Origin: Anaerolineae bacterium
Lineage (GTDB): Bacteria; Chloroflexota; Anaerolineae; JACIWR01
Assembly (NCBI GenBank): GCA_024653325.1
Contig: JANLFX010000008.1
Coordinates: 1-52,796 of the forward strand
Direction of reading: 5' to 3'
DNA length: 52,796 nt
This document shows, one piece after another, positions 15,541 to 23,430 of this stretch. The notes below the pieces were generated by a model. The model made no database searches. It saw only the letters and a list, made by a program, of their open reading frames with translations, and was not told the DNA's origin. How positions within the stretch are numbered: position 1 is the stretch's first letter; every line of letters starts with the position of its first letter. Both the position numbers and the translations under genes were made by a program.

Positions 15541-15569
15541 CAGTCACCTTTGAGGTGACTGTCACCTGA
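15533..15569. terminator. Long perfect hairpin between convergent genes
   Basis: A 17-bp perfect inverted repeat (15533-15549 with 15553-15569, loop TTG). It includes the S1 gene stop and ends two bases before the stop of the convergent flavoprotein gene. It lacks a T-tract, so the terminator role is inferred from position. Confidence 0.6.
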
Positions 15570-15570
15570 A

Positions 15571-16875
15571 TCACTTACCGCCTACGGCAACCATGAAAAC
15601 GCGCATGCACTCGTGGGAGGTCCGCGCCGATGGTGCGAATCGTTCCTTCAGTCGGTAGCGGCGAGCCAGTTTATGACCCCGGCTGGCTTGCCAGCGCATT
15701 TCATAGGCACGCAACGCTGTTGCAGAAACGTCGCCAGCCGCGATACACTCCGCCGCTACTTCGGCGGCGAGCTGGCCAGCGGCCATGGCGTTAGCGATAC
15801 CCCCACCGGTAAGCGGATCCACCTGCCGGGCCGCGTCTCCGACCAGCATCAACCCATCAGCCACCATAGGCGAAAGTTGGGGAGCGACTGGCACACCTCC
15901 GGTTATCAAAGTCACCGGGCTGCCCCGCGCCAAGAGTGGCTGGCTCTCGATGAAACGTACCAGATAGTCCAGGGCAGGGCGCCCGGCTACGTCTGCCTGC
16001 ACCCCTAGGCCTACGTTTGCCCGGCCTTCCCCTTTGGGAAAGACCCAGGCGTATCCCCCAGGAGCCACATGCATACCGACGTAGTAACAGGTGCAGGTCG
16101 GGTCAATGTCAATCCCTGCCAGCAAAAACTGAGCACAGGACATGGTATCCTTTGGGGGCAGGGTGGTGTTCAGACCCGCCCAGGCTCCAACGCGGGATTC
16201 TATGCCATCGGCGCCGATGACCACCAGGCTTTCAATTTCCGCTTTCCCAAAGGGACTCCTTATTTGCACGCCGCGCACACAGCCGTGATCCATGAGCAGA
16301 GCCGTGGCTGCGGTTTTGACCCGCACTTCGGCTCCGGCTGAGGCTGCCTGTTCTGCCAGGACCCGGTCAAAGATCCGCCGCTCCAGTACGTAACCCAGAC
16401 CGCCCTCGCCGCGCGTTGTTTCCGTCCGACCATCATCACTGACCACAGTGAACTCCGCGCTGGTAACCGTGGCTGAAATCCAGTGAGGCTCTGGAGCGAT
16501 AAAGGGGATAAGTTGCTCGTGGGCGATTCCTTCTGCACAACGCACTGGCGAACCTATTTCCTGCCGTTTTTCCAAAAGCAACACGGAAAGGCCTTGCCGG
16601 GCGGCCTCACGGGCGGCGATGGCCCCACCTGGTCCGGCTCCTACCACGATCACGTCATAGCGTGGTCGTAGTGGTAACCCTGGGCCCCCGGCCCATGATT
16701 CCGGGGGAGGCTCAGCGTGTAGTGCGCCCATGGGACAGGCGCTGATGCACAGCCCGCAATCCATGCAGGTTTGGTCTACCACTAACCGGGTTTCCGCCAA
16801 TTCCAAAGCCCCCACCGGACACACGCTGACACAGTTCCCGCAGTAGGCGCAGCGGGTATGATCAACCAGGATCAT
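15571..16875 (-). CDS. Geranylgeranyl-reductase-family flavoprotein with N-terminal 2[4Fe-4S] ferredoxin domain
   Basis: 434 residues from ATG 16875; the 39 further residues upstream come from a repeat and lack a ribosome site. Residues about 1-55 carry two CxxCxxCxxxCP clusters (CAYCGNCVSVCPVG, CMDCGLCISACPMG). A FAD Rossmann start follows (YDVIVVGAGPGGAIAAREAA, with LLLEKR). The family motif GSPVRCAEGI and the FAD-closing LMLVGDAARQVDPLTGGGI are present. Known relatives reduce geranylgeranyl chains of lipids, chlorophylls or menaquinone. The fused ferredoxin suggests a ferredoxin-type electron source. The gene sits beside acpP and near an isoprenoid operon, which fits a role in isoprenoid reduction. 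Confidence 0.87.
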   Translation of the reverse strand: MILVDHTRCAYCGNCVSVCPVGALELAETRLVVDQTCMDCGLCISACPMGALHAEPPPESWAGGPGLPLRPRYDVIVVGAGPGGAIAAREAARQGLSVLLLEKRQEIGSPVRCAEGIAHEQLIPFIAPEPHWISATVTSAEFTVVSDDGRTETTRGEGGLGYVLERRIFDRVLAEQAASAGAEVRVKTAATALLMDHGCVRGVQIRSPFGKAEIESLVVIGADGIESRVGAWAGLNTTLPPKDTMSCAQFLLAGIDIDPTCTCYYVGMHVAPGGYAWVFPKGEGRANVGLGVQADVAGRPALDYLVRFIESQPLLARGSPVTLITGGVPVAPQLSPMVADGLMLVGDAARQVDPLTGGGIANAMAAGQLAAEVAAECIAAGDVSATALRAYEMRWQASRGHKLARRYRLKERFAPSARTSHECMRVFMVAVGGK

Positions 16876-16897
16876 TGTCTTTTCCCCCTCAATACCA

Positions 16898-16930
16898 AGA
16901 CTTCCGAGGCCTTGGAGACCTCGGAAGTCT
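16898..16930. repeat. Short palindrome (AGACTTCCGAGG family) in the flavoprotein leader
   Basis: AGACTTCCGAGGC (16898-16910) pairs with GACCTCGGAAGTCT (16917-16930). A similar stem of CTCCGGAG type follows the kinase gene at 35399-35423. It lies between acpP and the flavoprotein start. Confidence 0.55.
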
Positions 16931-17018
16931 CGCAGATACATGCCGAGGCCAGTCTCTGCGCCGGGCAGTGACGGCCTCGTGTTTGAGGTCACCGGAGTAA
17001 AGTTAGGGCATCGGGGCT

Positions 17019-17258
17019 CTAACTCATCATCCGCTCCTCAATGTACTTCACCGCCTCACCGACAGTGGTGATTTGTTTGGCTTCCTCGTCGGAGATTTCG
17101 CCGCCGAATTCCTCCTCGAAAGCCATGATCAACTCTACCAGGTCCAGGGAGTCGGCTTCCAGGTCATCCCGAAAGCTGGCTTCCATCGTGACCTTGTCCG
17201 GGTCCACACCCAGCAGTTCAACGATGATTTTCTTGACTCTTTCGAATACGTCGCTCAC
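17019..17258 (-). CDS. acpP: Acyl carrier protein
   Basis: The carrier of growing acyl chains in fatty-acid synthesis. 79 residues, acidic, with the phosphopantetheine site [16 protein letters not shown] (Ser of DSL). The start is GTG 17258, six bases after AGGAGGT. It is transcribed from a strong promoter at 17306-17334 and lies upstream of the flavoprotein on the same strand. Other fatty-acid synthesis genes are not in the window. Confidence 0.95.
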   Translation of the reverse strand: MSDVFERVKKIIVELLGVDPDKVTMEASFRDDLEADSLDLVELIMAFEEEFGGEISDEEAKQITTVGEAVKYIEERMMS

Positions 17259-17305
17259 AGGCTCACCTCCTAAAAAATTTGTTGAATGGGCGGATATTGG
17301 CGCTT

Positions 17306-17334
17306 ATTTTACTAGGGTTGGCCGGGCATGTCAA
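17306..17334 (-). promoter_or_regulatory. acpP promoter
   Basis: Minus strand TTGACA (17329-17334), 17 bp, TAAAAT (17306-17311). It is divergent from the fni promoter, 16 bp away. Confidence 0.8.
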
Positions 17335-17350
17335 CTGGCGTGTGAGGGAT

Positions 17351-17379
17351 TTGACAAGAACGGCCAGCGTTGATATATT
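17351..17379 (+). promoter_or_regulatory. fni promoter
   Basis: TTGACA (17351-17356), 17 bp, TATATT (17374-17379). It gives a leader of about 95 nt before the start at 17480. Confidence 0.8.
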
Positions 17380-17479
17380 CACGTTACATCCGTTTTAACA
17401 CCGTCGGGCCTCAAAAGTTGCGGGTGCTCGCTATACCACTGAGCCGGCAGAGAATTCAGAAGGTGACAGGAAGTGTACC

Positions 17480-18514
17480 ATGCACAACCAGCGAAAAGCA
17501 GACCACCTGCGTGTTGCTTTGCAGGAAGATGTACGTTTTCGAGGGGTGACTACAGGGTTTGAGCGTTATCGTTTCCTCCATCAAGCGTTGCCGGAGATCA
17601 GCCTGGAACAGATTGATTTGTCCGTTTCTCTGCTGGGCAAGAACCTGCGTGCGCCATTGCTCATCTCCTCAATGACCGGCGGCACCCCGCAGGCGGCTAT
17701 GATCAATCGCAACCTGGCGGGCGCGGCTCAGATTCACGGTCTGGCCATGGGCGTCGGCTCGCAGCGTACCGGGTTGGAGGAACCGGAGACCACCGATACT
17801 TACAAGGTTCGCGACGTGGCTCCCGACATCCTGTTGCTGGCCAACCTGGGCGCGGTGCAGCTCAATTACGGCTACGGCGTGGAACACTGCCGGCGGGCAG
17901 TAGAGATGATCGCTGCTGATGCGCTCATTTTGCATCTCAATCCCTTTCAGGAGGCTTTGCAAACTGGAGGAAATACTGATTTCCGGGGTTTATTACGTAA
18001 GATCGAAGCCGTATGTCACGCCCTGCCCGTGCCGGTGGTAGTCAAAGAAGTCGGCTGGGGCATTTCTGAACAGGTCGCTAGCCAATTGGCGACGGCAGGA
18101 GTGGCGGCCATTGACGTAGCCGGAGCAGGAGGTACTTCCTGGGGCGAGGTCGAGGCTTACTGCGCCAGCGATCCCCACGTACAGCGCATCGCCACGGACT
18201 TCGCCGAATGGGGCATACCCACTGCCGAGTCCCTGATCCGCGTGCGGCGCGGCGCACCCGATATACCCCTCATCGCCAGTGGCGGCATTCGTACCGGTCT
18301 GGAAATGGCCAAGGCTTTGGCCTTGGGCGCGACAGCAGTAGGCGTGGCGGCCCCATTCTTGAAACCGGCCACTGTTTCCGCCGAGGCGGTCAGTGAGGAG
18401 ATAAGCATTATCCTGAGGGAATTGCGTATCGCCATGTTCTGCATTGGCGCAGCCACGGTTAAGGAGTTACAAAATACGCCTTACCTGGAGCATATTGACA
18501 AGAATCTAATTTGA
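17480..18514 (+). CDS. fni: Type 2 isopentenyl-diphosphate delta-isomerase
   Basis: An FMN- and NADPH-dependent enzyme that interconverts isopentenyl and dimethylallyl diphosphate. 344 residues, normal for the type 2 family. Recognisable blocks: [10 protein letters not shown] at the N-terminus, [12 protein letters not shown] (FMN site), [42 protein letters not shown] (active-site His/Asn/Gln), [24 protein letters not shown], and [20 protein letters not shown] (phosphate loop). It is the first gene of a run towards prenyl-chain and polyprenol-sugar chemistry. AGGTGACAGGAAG upstream supplies a weak ribosome site. Confidence 0.96.
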   Translation: MHNQRKADHLRVALQEDVRFRGVTTGFERYRFLHQALPEISLEQIDLSVSLLGKNLRAPLLISSMTGGTPQAAMINRNLAGAAQIHGLAMGVGSQRTGLEEPETTDTYKVRDVAPDILLLANLGAVQLNYGYGVEHCRRAVEMIAADALILHLNPFQEALQTGGNTDFRGLLRKIEAVCHALPVPVVVKEVGWGISEQVASQLATAGVAAIDVAGAGGTSWGEVEAYCASDPHVQRIATDFAEWGIPTAESLIRVRRGAPDIPLIASGGIRTGLEMAKALALGATAVGVAAPFLKPATVSAEAVSEEISIILRELRIAMFCIGAATVKELQNTPYLEHIDKNLI

Positions 18515-18570
18515 GAGTAAGATATAAAGGCAATGGTAAGAAAAATATACACTCAGAAGAGGGCTGAGTT

Positions 18571-18825
18571 ATGACAACGCGGTTGGCTCAGATTTCGGCA
18601 AAATTTCAAATAGTGATTCCCCAAGAAGTTCGAGAAGACATGGGTGTGAAAGTAGGGGACCGGCTGGTCTTCGTCAAAGGTCAGGATGGGAAGTGGATGA
18701 TTGAACGGGTCCCCTGTGATCCAGTCGAAGCTCTAAGGATGGCCGGCCGCACCCTGATGGGCACGGTAGAAGAGGTGCACCAGGAGTTTGAGGAAGGGTG
18801 GAAGGATGAGTACCGCGACGGCTGA
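18571..18825 (+). CDS. AbrB/MazE-type antitoxin of a VapBC pair
   Basis: 84 residues. The swapped-hairpin SpoVT-AbrB DNA-binding domain is clear at residues about 5-45: TRLAQISAKFQIVIPQEVRE, then GVKVGDRLVFV. The C-terminal tail (GTVEEVHQEFEEGWKDE) should embrace the toxin. Its gene overlaps the following PIN gene by 20 bases, the usual VapBC layout. A GAGGG site precedes ATG 18571. Such antitoxins also repress their own operon. No separate promoter is evident, so it may be read from the fni promoter. Confidence 0.88.
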   Translation: MTTRLAQISAKFQIVIPQEVREDMGVKVGDRLVFVKGQDGKWMIERVPCDPVEALRMAGRTLMGTVEEVHQEFEEGWKDEYRDG

Positions 18826-19291
18826 TCCTCCTGTAGCCGGCATTGATACCAGTGTTTTTCTTGGTGTTCTGTTGCCCGATGTAATGATAATGGGAGATGC
18901 AAACATTGCCGGCGCAGAGCGGGTCCTCCAGGCCCTGCGTGATGGAGCTTTGCTGGGCATTAGCACGGCGATGTTACTGGCTGAAATCAAATGGGCTTTC
19001 ACTCGCCATGGCCGTACTGGTTTCGAGATCGCTGAACAGGTGCTCTTGCACGATTTCCGGAAAACGCTTCGGATTGTGGACGTAACTCCTCGCCTGGCTA
19101 TTCTTGCTGCTGAGCTTCGCGCCAGGTACTACTCTCGCCAGAATGACATATCCTATAACGATTGCCTCTACGTAGCCGCTGCGCTGGAAGCCAGGGCCGA
19201 TTTCATTATCTCTTCTGCCCCGCACCTCTTGCAGGTGACGGATATAAAGACCATCGAACCAAAGGATTTTCCCCTTCAGGAGACCCCATGA
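18806..19291 (+). CDS. PIN-domain ribonuclease toxin (VapC-like)
   Basis: 161 residues from ATG 18806; a TTG six codons upstream is less likely. PIN acidic residues: GIDTSVFLGVLLPD (first Asp), AEIKWAF (Glu), and the late NDISYNDCLYVAAALEARAD block with Asp residues, followed by FIISSAPHLL. Known VapC toxins cut tRNA or rRNA when the antitoxin is lost. Its stop overlaps the ATG of the prenyl synthase (ATGA), so the toxin is translationally joined to an isoprenoid gene. Confidence 0.85.
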   Translation: MSTATADPPVAGIDTSVFLGVLLPDVMIMGDANIAGAERVLQALRDGALLGISTAMLLAEIKWAFTRHGRTGFEIAEQVLLHDFRKTLRIVDVTPRLAILAAELRARYYSRQNDISYNDCLYVAAALEARADFIISSAPHLLQVTDIKTIEPKDFPLQETP

Positions 19292-20325
19292 ACATCCCAA
19301 CGACTTTCGCTGATTATCTCAACGCGGTAGAAGAAGAGCTACGGGCTACTCTGGAATCCCCTCACGAGTTGTTAGCCCCTTTCTATGGGATGATGCACTA
19401 TCACCTGGGCTGGGTGGACGAGCACTTTGCGCCCGGCGATTTAGCCAGGGGCAAGCGCTTACGTCCCCTTTTCTGTTTACTGGCTTGCGAGGCGGCCGGT
19501 GGTGACGTAACCCGGGCCCTCCCGGCGGCGGTAGCAGTAGAGCTGGTCCACAATTTCTCCCTGGTCCATGATGACATTGAGGACAACAGCCCAACCCGTC
19601 GCCACCGTACCACTGTATGGAAACTGTGGGGCATACCCCACGGGATCAACGTTGGTGATGCGCTTTTCGTCCAGGCTTATCTGACGCTGAGCCGTCTGGT
19701 GGAGAAGGGGGTGCCTCAGGCACGAGTCCTGGCCGCGCAGCGGGCGCTGGTCGAGGCTTGTCTGATGCTGTGTGAGGGCCAGTATCTGGACATGACTTTT
19801 GAAACGCGGCTGGATGTCAGTCTGGACGAGTATTTGTGGATGATCCGCAACAAAACGGCTACCCTGTTGGCCTGCTCCTGTCAGCTCGGCGCCATGGTGG
19901 CCAGCGACGATAGCCAGCTTATCACCCATTATCGCCGTTTTGCTGAGAATTTGGGCATGGCTTTCCAGATTCAGGATGACATCCTGGGCATCTGGGGTCA
20001 GGAAGAGGTGACCGGCAAATCTGCGGTCAGCGACATCTGGCAGCGCAAGAAGACCTTGCCATTTGTGTACGCGGTGAGCGTCGCTGACCAGGCGGAAGCT
20101 GCCCGGCGCTTACGGGAGATTTACAGCCTGCCGGCGCTGGATGAGCGAGATGTGGCCGAGGTGCTGGACATCTTGGAGGCCGTCGGTGCGCGGGAGTATG
20201 CTGCCGAAGTCGGGGCGGAATACCACCGTCTGGCTCTGAAGGAACTGGAGGCCACCGGCGTGGACAACCAGGCCCAGGCTGGCCTGCGAGCTCTGGCTGA
20301 TTCACTGCTGGAGAGAGCCTCATGA
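19288..20325 (+). CDS. Polyprenyl (geranylgeranyl-type) diphosphate synthase
   Basis: 345 residues from ATG 19288 (AGGAGA upstream). It condenses isopentenyl diphosphate onto allylic diphosphates. The first aspartate-rich motif is in VHDDIED; the usual DDxxD plus arginine block appears as HDDIEDNSPTRRHRTT. The second is QDDILGIWG. GKRLRPLFCLL is the substrate-binding Lys-Arg segment, and VKSAVSDI-like KSAVSDIWQRKKTLP is the KT motif region. Chain length cannot be decided from sequence; geranylgeranyl or longer is likely. It is followed by the GT-C gene with another ATGA overlap. Confidence 0.93.
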   Translation: MNIPTTFADYLNAVEEELRATLESPHELLAPFYGMMHYHLGWVDEHFAPGDLARGKRLRPLFCLLACEAAGGDVTRALPAAVAVELVHNFSLVHDDIEDNSPTRRHRTTVWKLWGIPHGINVGDALFVQAYLTLSRLVEKGVPQARVLAAQRALVEACLMLCEGQYLDMTFETRLDVSLDEYLWMIRNKTATLLACSCQLGAMVASDDSQLITHYRRFAENLGMAFQIQDDILGIWGQEEVTGKSAVSDIWQRKKTLPFVYAVSVADQAEAARRLREIYSLPALDERDVAEVLDILEAVGAREYAAEVGAEYHRLALKELEATGVDNQAQAGLRALADSLLERAS

Positions 20326-21827
20326 ATTCGTCCCATCCATCCCTGTCCTTAGAGGCGCAGGCGACGGATCCTCCGGCCAGGCGAAACCTGGCCTGGCTGA
20401 TAGGGCTGGGAACCCTCTCGGCCGCGGTTTACGCCTGGGCGTTCCCCTTTCGCTTCCCCCTCGTCTACCTGTACGACACTCCCTTCATTGACCTGGGCAA
20501 GCTGACTAAACATACTCACGCTGGCGCGCTGAATTTCGCCCTGAGTATCTTCGTGCTATTTGTGCTCTATTGGGTTGCCTACAGTAAGACAGGCTTAAGC
20601 CTGTCCCACGGTAAAGCGAGCTTAAGCCCGTTTTACGTGACAGTAGGTTTCGCGGTGCTTTTCTTTCTCATCCTGGCCCTGGCTTATCCCATTGGTGCGG
20701 CGGATGTGTTCGACTACATGTTGGGCGGGCGCATCCTGGCTCACTACCGGGTCAACCCTTATACCCACTCCGGCGCCGATTTCCTGCCCGGCGACCCTTT
20801 CGCCCCCTATGCTCCTTACTTCCGCCATCCCTCGTACTATGGTCCGCTGTGGACTCTGTTCGCTGCCGGAACCAATTTACTGGCCGGGACAGATAACTTG
20901 CTGGCCAACCTGTGGGCTTTCAAAGCGCTGGCCCTGGCCTTTTATTTAATGGACGTGGGGCTGATCTATCTGATCGTGCGGGGGTGTTATTCTGAGCGGG
21001 CGTTGGGGGCGGCTTTTCTTTTCGCCTGGAATCCCCTTGTGCTGTTTGAGACGGCGGTCAACGCGCACAACGACGTGGTGATGATGGCCTTCGTCCTGCT
21101 AGGGGTGTACCTGTTCCAGCGCCAGCGCTACCATAGCATGATTGCCGCCGTGGTCGCCTCGGCGCTCATCAAGGTGGCCTCCGCTTTTCTGGTGCCCGTT
21201 TTCTTTTTGGCTGCGTTGTGGGCTTTGCCAGACTGGCGGAAGCGCATTTCTTTTCTTATCAGCGGTGGGGTGGTGGCGGTAAGTGTGATGGTGTTGCTTT
21301 ATCTACCGTTCTGGGAAGGCAGCCGAATCCTCACCGTAGGTCGGCGGTTCGACATGTTCACCAGTTCGTTCCCCACTCTGCTCATGCTGCTGCTCAGCTT
21401 CCGTCTGTCCCAGGGATTGGCCAAACAGATTGCCTCCAGTCTGGCCACGGCGGTGTTTGCCGTTTTTTATGGGTGGCAATTGCCGAAGCTGCGCGGTAGT
21501 CTCGACAGCTTACTTCGGACCAGTTACGCTCTTACCCTGTTTTTCCTGTTATTCATCTGCCTCTGGTTCCAGCCCTGGTACATCATCTGGGTAATGGCCC
21601 TCGCCGCGTTGCTTTCCGAGATTGATGCCGTGCGCCAGAGCGTGCTGTTTACCTATGGTGGCACCTGGGCTTATGTGGTTTACCATTTTGTCTGGTTCTG
21701 GTATGTGCCGATCATGAATTGGGGCAATACTTTAGGGGTGCACACCACGGCAGTGGTGGCTATTTTCGTCTGGCCGCTAGCTTACGGCGTTTACCGGCTG
21801 GTGGGCAGGCGGCGAGCCGGCCCATAG
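20322..21827 (+). CDS. GT-C fold polyprenol-phosphate-sugar glycosyltransferase (paralogue of 1202-2692)
   Basis: 501 residues, about 12 membrane segments. The catalytic-loop block is YPIGAADVFDYMLGGRI followed by HYRVNPYTHSGADF. A FAWNPLVLFETAVNAHNDVV motif and a late LWFQPWYIIWVMALAAL segment match the paralogue. It shares the blocks of mycobacterial MptA/B-like mannosyltransferases. The start overlaps the prenyl synthase stop (ATGA). The lipid-linked sugar donor used by this family is a polyprenol phosphate, so its place after a prenyl synthase makes sense. Residues around 88-105 (KTGLSLSHGKASLSPF) are encoded by two intergenic-type palindromes; see 20584-20636. Confidence 0.83.
   Translation: MNSSHPSLSLEAQATDPPARRNLAWLIGLGTLSAAVYAWAFPFRFPLVYLYDTPFIDLGKLTKHTHAGALNFALSIFVLFVLYWVAYSKTGLSLSHGKASLSPFYVTVGFAVLFFLILALAYPIGAADVFDYMLGGRILAHYRVNPYTHSGADFLPGDPFAPYAPYFRHPSYYGPLWTLFAAGTNLLAGTDNLLANLWAFKALALAFYLMDVGLIYLIVRGCYSERALGAAFLFAWNPLVLFETAVNAHNDVVMMAFVLLGVYLFQRQRYHSMIAAVVASALIKVASAFLVPVFFLAALWALPDWRKRISFLISGGVVAVSVMVLLYLPFWEGSRILTVGRRFDMFTSSFPTLLMLLLSFRLSQGLAKQIASSLATAVFAVFYGWQLPKLRGSLDSLLRTSYALTLFFLLFICLWFQPWYIIWVMALAALLSEIDAVRQSVLFTYGGTWAYVVYHFVWFWYVPIMNWGNTLGVHTTAVVAIFVWPLAYGVYRLVGRRRAGP
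20584..20636. repeat. Two GTAA...AC palindromes inserted in frame in a coding sequence
   Basis: Two adjacent 26-bp units (20584-20609 and 20611-20636), each centred on CTTAAGC. They belong to the family found intergenically at 1153-1178 and 29355-29381. Together with flanks they keep the glycosyltransferase frame open. Confidence 0.7.
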
Positions 21828-21863
21828 CGGCTGCTGATCACTGGCTGGCACCCTTCAATTTTA

Positions 21864-22030
21864 CTCAGGGCGCAGCGGTGGTTGGCCGCTGTGGTGAAAA
21901 ATTGGCTTTAGGAGTAAACCTTCTCAACGTCCCAGCCGTGACTGGGGTTGCGCGGTAAGAAACCGCGCCTACCATTTCTGGGGGGATGGGAGAGGTCTCC
22001 GAGACCAGGGCACAGCAGCAACTCGCCCCC
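21864..22030. repeat. Composite intergenic repeat, copy B (rearranged)
   Basis: 21938-22030 matches the second half of copies A and C (GGGGTTGCGCGGTAAGAAAC ... GATGGGAGAGGTCTCCG ... CAGGGCACAGCAG). The first module (CTCAGGGCGCAGCGG..., 21864-21891) is present but inverted relative to copies A and C. The rest of 21828-22040 shows no gene. Confidence 0.75.
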
Positions 22031-22040
22031 GGGATGCTCG

Positions 22041-23354
22041 TCAAAAACCAACCAGCTCCTCTCGGCGTTCGGTCAGCACCTCGTGCAGGGCAGCCCGGTC
22101 GCGCGGGTAGGTGCGGAATATGGGCAGCCACAACACAGCCGCTACCAGCTTGGGGATAGTGATTAACAGCAATAGCATTATGGTTACCCCGTAGGCATCT
22201 ACCAGCCTGCCGGAGAAGGTCATCGCCAGTGCACCAACCGCACCGATAGCCATATCCAGGGCGGCACGCCCGGTGGCACGCAGCTCTGGTCGCAGCACGT
22301 CTTGAGCCATTGGCCAGCGCGCTCCGGTGTCCACACTGCTGAGGCCCAGACCGGAAAGTGCTCCGAACAGCATCAACAAGCCCACACCCCGATCTCCGAA
22401 GGCGATGAAGCCCGCCAGGGAGGGAGCCGTCAGCACCAGCCCGATAAGCGCCAAGGCCGCACGCCCGTGGTTGGGAAAACGGCTTCCCAACCTGTCGCCC
22501 AGCCAGCCGAATAGCACCAGGCCAGTCAGTGTGCCCAGGGTGAGCAAGAGAACCACTACGAGGGTTTGCTCGCCGAGCCCCAGGCTATCCAACCAGACGA
22601 ACACCCAGCCATAGAGCACCGCCATGGCGATGTTGTCAATCGAGTTCTGGAATAATAATACCCACCAACTGCGCACGCGGGCAATCGCCGGCAGGTCTCG
22701 CAGGCGGAAGGCGTAGCGCATGGCTGCCTCTGCGCTGATCACATCGCTCAGTTCCGGCTCCGCCGCGCCGCGTGGCGGTTCGTAGATGACCAGCAGCAAC
22801 AGGCCGGTCAGGATACTGGCGGCGCCCATGACTACGAAACCAAGCCGCCATCCGTCCGGGCTGGTCCCCGCCAGCATGGGCAGGATGATGAAACTGCTGA
22901 TGCTACCGAAATAGCTCACTGCGGTCATGATCCCGGCGGCGGTACCGCGTTGCCTGCTCTCGAAGAGGTCGCTGAGCAGGGAGAAAGCCGCTGGCCACAG
23001 CACTCCCAGCCCCAGCGATGAAAGGACGCGCACCACCATCAATTGGGTCAGGCTCTTGACGAAAGCGATGGCCAGTGTCCACGAACCCCAGAAACCGGTG
23101 ATACCCACCAGCAGAGCCTTGCGTGAGAAGCGGTCCGCAGCCCATCCCCACAAGGGCAAGGTGATGGTGCGGATCAGGTCGCTGATGCCCAGCACCGGGC
23201 CGAGTTGACCTACGCGCAGACCCAGAGACGGGTACATACGTGACCACAGGACGGAGAGAGCATAGTTCTCGCTGCTGTCCACGAAGGCCGCCGCCGAGAG
23301 AGCCATGACTGAAAGCCAGCGGCGTTTCGGCTTTGCGATTGCGGTGTTTTCCAC
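22041..23354 (-). CDS. Major facilitator superfamily permease
   Basis: 437 residues and about 12 membrane helices. The start is GTG 23354 with GAGGAGG close upstream. The MFS loop 2-3 motif appears as GWAADRFSRKALLVG (G-x3-D-R-x-x-R-K). A second-half counterpart is FGWLGDRLGSRFP. Substrate unknown; the sequence resembles general sugar-phosphate/anion or drug exporters without being specific. It is the last gene of the minus-strand run 27016-22041, 76 bp after the ADP-ribosylglycohydrolase, suggesting joint transcription. Confidence 0.87.
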   Translation of the reverse strand: MENTAIAKPKRRWLSVMALSAAAFVDSSENYALSVLWSRMYPSLGLRVGQLGPVLGISDLIRTITLPLWGWAADRFSRKALLVGITGFWGSWTLAIAFVKSLTQLMVVRVLSSLGLGVLWPAAFSLLSDLFESRQRGTAAGIMTAVSYFGSISSFIILPMLAGTSPDGWRLGFVVMGAASILTGLLLLVIYEPPRGAAEPELSDVISAEAAMRYAFRLRDLPAIARVRSWWVLLFQNSIDNIAMAVLYGWVFVWLDSLGLGEQTLVVVLLLTLGTLTGLVLFGWLGDRLGSRFPNHGRAALALIGLVLTAPSLAGFIAFGDRGVGLLMLFGALSGLGLSSVDTGARWPMAQDVLRPELRATGRAALDMAIGAVGALAMTFSGRLVDAYGVTIMLLLLITIPKLVAAVLWLPIFRTYPRDRAALHEVLTERREELVGF

Positions 23355-23430
23355 AGGTAGCCTCCTCTACCATTGGTTTGTAAATAAGGTCTGACCGGGC
23401 ACTGTGCCCCTACCAAACAGCCACAACTTT

